NCBI GenBank assembly: GCA_018894655.1
Contig: JAHIPE010000115.1
Location: forward strand, 1 to 8,633
From: Actinomycetota bacterium
GTDB lineage: Bacteria; Actinomycetota; Geothermincolia; Fen-727; Anoxymicrobiaceae
DNA length: 8,633 nt
Direction: 5' to 3'
The position numbers were made by a program, and so were the translations under genes. The notes below the pieces were generated by a model. The model ran no database searches. It worked only from the letters and a program-made list of their open reading frames with translations, and had not been told where the DNA came from. Positions 6,261 through 8,633 of the stretch are shown in pieces; within the stretch, counting starts at the first letter, position 1; each line of letters begins with the position of its first letter.

Positions 6261-6650
6261 ATGGCACTGTTTGCAAACGACGATTGGGCTGAACTGTTCA
6301 AGGACGCGGCGAACGCTGACAAAGAGATGGGAAAAGCCGGCAAGGGGTTCGATGCCACGATTCTGTTCATTATCAAGAAAGCGGGGAAACGTGGTGACCT
6401 CCCGTTTTGGATTCACATGAAGGACGGGAAGATCCTGGAGTTGCACTCAGGTGAGGAGAAGAAATGCGACTATACGATCTCCGGAGACTACGCCGTCTGG
6501 CGCGAGATCGTGGAAGGAAAGCAGGACCCCTTGCAGGCGATAATGGTCAAGAAGCTTGTCTTTGAGGGAGACATGCAAATAATCATGAAGTACATAAAGG
6601 CCGTAAATCTCCTGATGGAAGCGGTCAAGAGGGTGCCGACCGAGTTCTGA
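6261..6650 (+). CDS. SCP2 sterol-carrier domain protein
   Basis: A 129-residue soluble protein that is essentially one SCP2-type lipid-binding domain. Typical features are the basic-to-aliphatic strand DATILFIIKKAGK, the WIHMKDGKILELHSGEE turn, the DYTISGDYAVWREIVEGKQDPLQAIM stretch (family pattern: a D/T-rich strand, then W..i..G..dp..a.m..k), then VFEGDMQIIMKY and a C-terminal helix. The domain forms a hydrophobic tunnel that binds lipids, acyl-CoAs or other apolar ligands; in bacteria the ligand is usually unknown. The start is ATG with GGGGAGGGG close upstream. It stands alone, 262 bp after the flavoprotein operon and 11 bp from a minus-strand transposase remnant. Its base composition looks less GC-rich than the operon before it, hinting at a different history. 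It could supply an apolar substrate to the neighbouring oxidoreductase, but nothing in the sequence proves the link. Confidence 0.85.
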   Translation: MALFANDDWAELFKDAANADKEMGKAGKGFDATILFIIKKAGKRGDLPFWIHMKDGKILELHSGEEKKCDYTISGDYAVWREIVEGKQDPLQAIMVKKLVFEGDMQIIMKYIKAVNLLMEAVKRVPTEF

Positions 6651-6660
6651 TTACAGAAAC

Positions 6661-6774
6661 TCAGTGAAGATAACCTATTAGAACCGCCATGCCACCGAAG
6701 GGGGTTATGGGCTTGTCGGTGAACTCAAATTCTACCTGGCTCGAGATCCTGCTTCGGTTAGACTCCACCTGCAT
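6661..6774 (-). pseudogene. N-terminal remnant of an IS1380-like transposase
   Basis: On the minus strand an ATG at 6774 with AAGGGGA about 8 nt upstream opens a 37-codon frame ending at TGA 6663-6661. The product contains FEFTDKPITPFGGMAVLIGY, which resembles the conserved start of IS1380-type DDE transposases (a short strand, then K/P-[IV]-T-x-[FY]-GG-[LM]). The rest of the roughly 400-residue enzyme is missing: the frame stops and runs into the 3' end of the SCP2 gene. A decayed insertion whose 3' portion was deleted is the simplest reading. The match is from memory of the family and short, so chance similarity is possible. Confidence 0.5.
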
Positions 6775-6973
6775 CGTCTTGTCCCCTTGAAAAGGTCATC
6801 GATGGGTGTTGATGCCTTATTCGAATTAACGCACGTTTATTCAGCCCTCCAGCCGTGTGTAATAAACGGCGTCGCCCCTCCGACACCAGGTGTCACGCAG
6901 GATACGTAAAGTCGATTCAAGGTCACTGCTTACCCACGCTGTTGCCCGTCAATCCTGATTTCCAGGGAGACGC
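6775..6973. other. Gene-free stretch, possible end of the decayed insertion element
   Basis: No supported gene lies here. If the remnant at 6661-6774 is an IS1380-like transposase, this stretch should include the element's untranslated end. A perfect 6+1+6 palindrome, GACACCAGGTGTC (6882-6894), and a small hairpin GCCGT/ACGGC (6852-6856 with 6866-6870) are present. No clear terminal inverted repeat or target duplication could be paired, because the other element end is absent. Confidence 0.35.
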
Positions 6974-7002
6974 TTGCCAGACTGCCCATATGAGCGTATA
7001 AT
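6974..7002 (+). promoter_or_regulatory. Sigma-70-type promoter of the metal-resistance operon
   Basis: TTGCCA (6974-6979), an ideal 17-bp spacer and a perfect TATAAT (6997-7002) lie just upstream of the ArsR-family gene. Transcription should start near 7009, inside the inverted repeat described separately, leaving a leader of about 37 nt. This is a strong promoter whose activity would need a repressor. Confidence 0.82.
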
Positions 7003-7023
7003 ATATGCGTAATAGCGCATATG
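6987..7023 (+). promoter_or_regulatory. Candidate ArsR/SmtB-type operator
   Basis: An AT-rich inverted repeat spans the -10 box and start site. The inner pair is ATATGCG (7003-7009) and CGCATAT (7016-7022) with a 6-nt gap. A wider imperfect pair is CATATGAGCG (6987-6996) and AGCGCATATG (7014-7023), matching at 8 of 10 positions. Location and AT-rich dyad fit ArsR/SmtB operators, so the adjacent repressor probably binds here and shuts its own promoter until metal is bound. Confidence 0.65.
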
Positions 7024-7045
7024 TGCAAGTGTAAGGAGGGGCTGA

Positions 7046-7441
7046 ATGACGGAACAGGCAGAGGCCTTTAGGGCGCTGGCAGATGACACCCGGCTGCGAA
7101 TCCTCAACCTTCTTCTAAATACGGGTTCCGAGCTCTGCTGCTGCGAGCTCACTGACTCGCTCGAAGAGCCGCAGTACAACGTCTCCAAGCACCTGAAGAT
7201 CCTCAGGCAGGCTGGCCTTATCGAGGGAGGGCAGGAGGGACGCTGGGTCTACTATTCGGTGCCTAAGAAACCTGATGCGTTCAGGAAGGGGCTGCTTGAT
7301 TCAGTGCGTTCATTACCGGAAACCAGGCGTCTAAAGAAAGACGCTAAGAACCTGGACCGGCGTCTGAGCTTGAGGCATAACGGCAAGTGTACGCTTGGGG
7401 TACTACATGGGCAGCCAAGTGGCGATAAGAATGCCGCCTGA
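7046..7441 (+). CDS. ArsR/SmtB-family metal-sensing repressor
   Basis: A 131-residue winged-helix repressor. Residues 5-24 form the first helices (FRALADDTRLRILNLLL), ELCCCEL (29-35) is the metal-binding helix, NVSKHLKILRQAGLI (45-59) is the recognition helix, and GRWVYYSV (65-72) is the wing. ELCCCEL matches the ELCVCDL motif of ArsR and CadC (Cys31 and Cys33 at the two ligand positions) with an extra Cys32. The C-terminal tail adds His111 and Cys115, possible further ligands. The DxH...HxxE Zn site of SmtB helix 5 is not seen, so As(III), Cd(II) or Pb(II) sensing through thiols is more likely than pure Zn. The start is ATG with AAGGAGGGG 5 nt upstream. The gene follows its probable operator and overlaps the P-type ATPase gene, the usual repressor-pump pair. 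Metal binding should release DNA and switch on the pump. Confidence 0.92.
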   Translation: MTEQAEAFRALADDTRLRILNLLLNTGSELCCCELTDSLEEPQYNVSKHLKILRQAGLIEGGQEGRWVYYSVPKKPDAFRKGLLDSVRSLPETRRLKKDAKNLDRRLSLRHNGKCTLGVLHGQPSGDKNAA

Positions 7442-8633
7442 GGAAACATACTACAGGCTCGGCGGGCTCGACTGCGTCGACTGCGCAGGACGGGTCCAGA
7501 AAGCCGTCGCAGAACTAGAGGGCGTGAAAAATGCAGAAGTCTCCCTGGCTACGCTGCGGCTCAAGGTGCTGTTCCAGGGTCATTCTGACGACCAGCTGGT
7601 GATCTCCGCTGTTAATAAGCTCGGCTACACGGTCGAACCGGAGGATGCCGCCAAAAGCGTTCTGCTGCGCGTCGAGGGAATGGACTGCGCCGACGAGTCG
7701 GAGATCATCACACGTAAGCTGAAGTCAACCGCCGGGATAATCGACTTCAAGGTCAACCTGATGAGCGAGCAGGTCGAGGTCTCCTACGACCCGTCCCGTG
7801 TCTCCGTCCAGGACCTGATTAAATCGATCGCCGAGACAGGCATGAAGGCATCCCTGGAAAGGGGAGGGGGGAAGGAAGGCAAGCCCTGGTGGGTCCGCAG
7901 CCGTCAAATGGTGTTCCTGCTGGTCTGCGGCGCGATGATCGCGGTTGCGTTCATCCTGCAGCTCGCCAGCGTATCCATGGTCGCGGTCGATGTCTTCTTC
8001 GGCCTGGCGATAGTAGTCGGCGCCTACTACCCGGCCAAGATGGGAATCCTGGCGCTCCGAACTCTTACTCTGAACATACGACTGCTCATGGTTATCGGGG
8101 CGGCTGGCGCGGTCGCACTGGGGCTATGGGAGGAGGCCGCCTTCCTGGTACTCATCTATTCACTTGGCGACGTCCTGGAGGCTTTCGCAGTCGACAGGGC
8201 AAGGGGAGCGATAAGGGCGCTGATGGACCTGGTCCCCAAGGAGGCGTTGGTAAGGCGCGACGGAGACGAGGTAACTCTGCCTACCGAGGAGGTCGAGGTC
8301 GACGACGTCGTCATCGTGAGGCCTGGTGAAAAGGTCCCCATGGACGGCGTGGTTGAGTCGGGCAGTTCGTACGTCGACCAGTCGGCGATAACCGGGGAAC
8401 CGATCCCGGTCGAAAGAGGCATCGGAGACGAGGTCTTTGCCGGAACCATTAACCAGAGGGGCTCAATCGAGGTGCGCGTCACGAAGAAGGCGTCCGATAC
8501 CACCCTTGCCAGGATCATCTACTCAGTGGAAGAGGCACAGGCGAAGAAATCCACCTACCAGCGGTTCGGCGAGAAGTTCGGGAAGTACTACACGCCCGCG
8601 ATGTTCCTGCTGGGCATCGGGGTAGCGATAATA
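7407..8633 (+). CDS. Heavy-metal P1B-type ATPase, N-terminal part (3' end outside window)
   Basis: An open frame of 409 codons runs off the window end. Two heavy-metal-associated domains come first: residues about 15-80 with a full CVDC site (Cys23, Cys26), and about 86-150 with MDCADE (Cys94, Glu97), where the second Cys is replaced as in the CxxE-type domains of Cd/Zn/Pb pumps. Hydrophobic segments begin at about 168, and the actuator domain has TGEP at 329-332. The CPx motif and DKTGT phosphorylation site lie beyond the window. LGDVLEAFAVDRARGAIRALMDLVP is typical of the Zn/Cd/Pb (ZntA/CadA-like) branch, so export of soft divalent ions across the inner membrane is likely. The start is uncertain: ATG 7407 with GGGG 6 nt upstream is favoured (35-bp overlap with the repressor gene); GTG 7419 and ATG 7431 are alternatives. 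Confidence 0.9.
   Translation, partial: MGSQVAIRMPPEETYYRLGGLDCVDCAGRVQKAVAELEGVKNAEVSLATLRLKVLFQGHSDDQLVISAVNKLGYTVEPEDAAKSVLLRVEGMDCADESEIITRKLKSTAGIIDFKVNLMSEQVEVSYDPSRVSVQDLIKSIAETGMKASLERGGGKEGKPWWVRSRQMVFLLVCGAMIAVAFILQLASVSMVAVDVFFGLAIVVGAYYPAKMGILALRTLTLNIRLLMVIGAAGAVALGLWEEAAFLVLIYSLGDVLEAFAVDRARGAIRALMDLVPKEALVRRDGDEVTLPTEEVEVDDVVIVRPGEKVPMDGVVESGSSYVDQSAITGEPIPVERGIGDEVFAGTINQRGSIEVRVTKKASDTTLARIIYSVEEAQAKKSTYQRFGEKFGKYYTPAMFLLGIGVAII

Noticed and set aside
6021..6446. Minus-strand frame of 141 codons overlapping the SCP2 gene and its upstream gap
   Set aside because: No recognisable family, no convincing ribosome site, and it is antisense to the first half of the well-supported SCP2 gene.
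6689..6790. 33-codon plus-strand frame in the gap after the SCP2 gene
   Set aside because: No ribosome site or recognisable motif; the opposite strand of the same bases reads as a transposase fragment.
1..8633. CRISPR array, rRNA or intact mobile element
   Set aside because: No regularly spaced direct repeats, no rRNA-like conserved blocks, and no complete transposase or integrase were seen.

Overview
The window reads as GC-rich bacterial DNA. Strong Shine-Dalgarno sites precede most genes, two sigma-70-type promoters are visible, and TTG and GTG starts are common. AGG and ATA codons are frequent for such GC-rich DNA. The gene content (rubrerythrin, DsrE/TusA sulfur carriers, CCG-type iron-sulfur subunit, SCP2-domain protein) suggests an anaerobe or microaerophile. 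A deep Chloroflexota (Dehalococcoidia-like) or deep Actinomycetota lineage would fit, but this is an impression from style and not a proven assignment. All intact genes lie on the + strand.

Region 1 (2-1627) is a sulfur and redox-stress cluster: the 3' end of a zinc-ribbon protein overlapping a DsrE/DsrF/DrsH-like protein, then a TusA-like sulfur carrier and a rubrerythrin. Between the DsrE and TusA genes lies a nested inverted-repeat element (664-808) with 12-bp perfect termini, probably a dispersed repeat or a structured RNA.

Region 2 (1735-5998) is an operon behind a strong promoter (TTGACA-N16-TATAAA). It encodes two full-length paralogous flavoproteins of the FAD-linked oxidase type, separated by a (Fe-S) subunit with two 4Fe-4S motifs and two CCG domains. 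The layout recalls glycolate oxidase GlcD/GlcE/GlcF. However, the first flavoprotein has a shortened, glycine-poor FAD loop and the second lacks the HxGDGNxH-type metal motif of the lactate/glycolate branch. It is the best candidate here for an undescribed system, an electron-transferring dehydrogenase of unknown substrate.

Region 3 (5999-6973) is a patch that looks less GC-rich by eye, holding a stand-alone SCP2-domain gene and, on the minus strand, what looks like the severed N-terminus of an IS1380-type transposase. This suggests past transposition or transfer.

Region 4 (6974-8633) is a metal-resistance operon. A consensus-like promoter (TTGCCA-N17-TATAAT) overlaps an AT-rich inverted repeat, followed by an ArsR/SmtB-family repressor with a Cys-rich ELCCCEL metal site. 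The next gene, overlapping the repressor, is a soft-metal P1B-type ATPase cut off by the window end.
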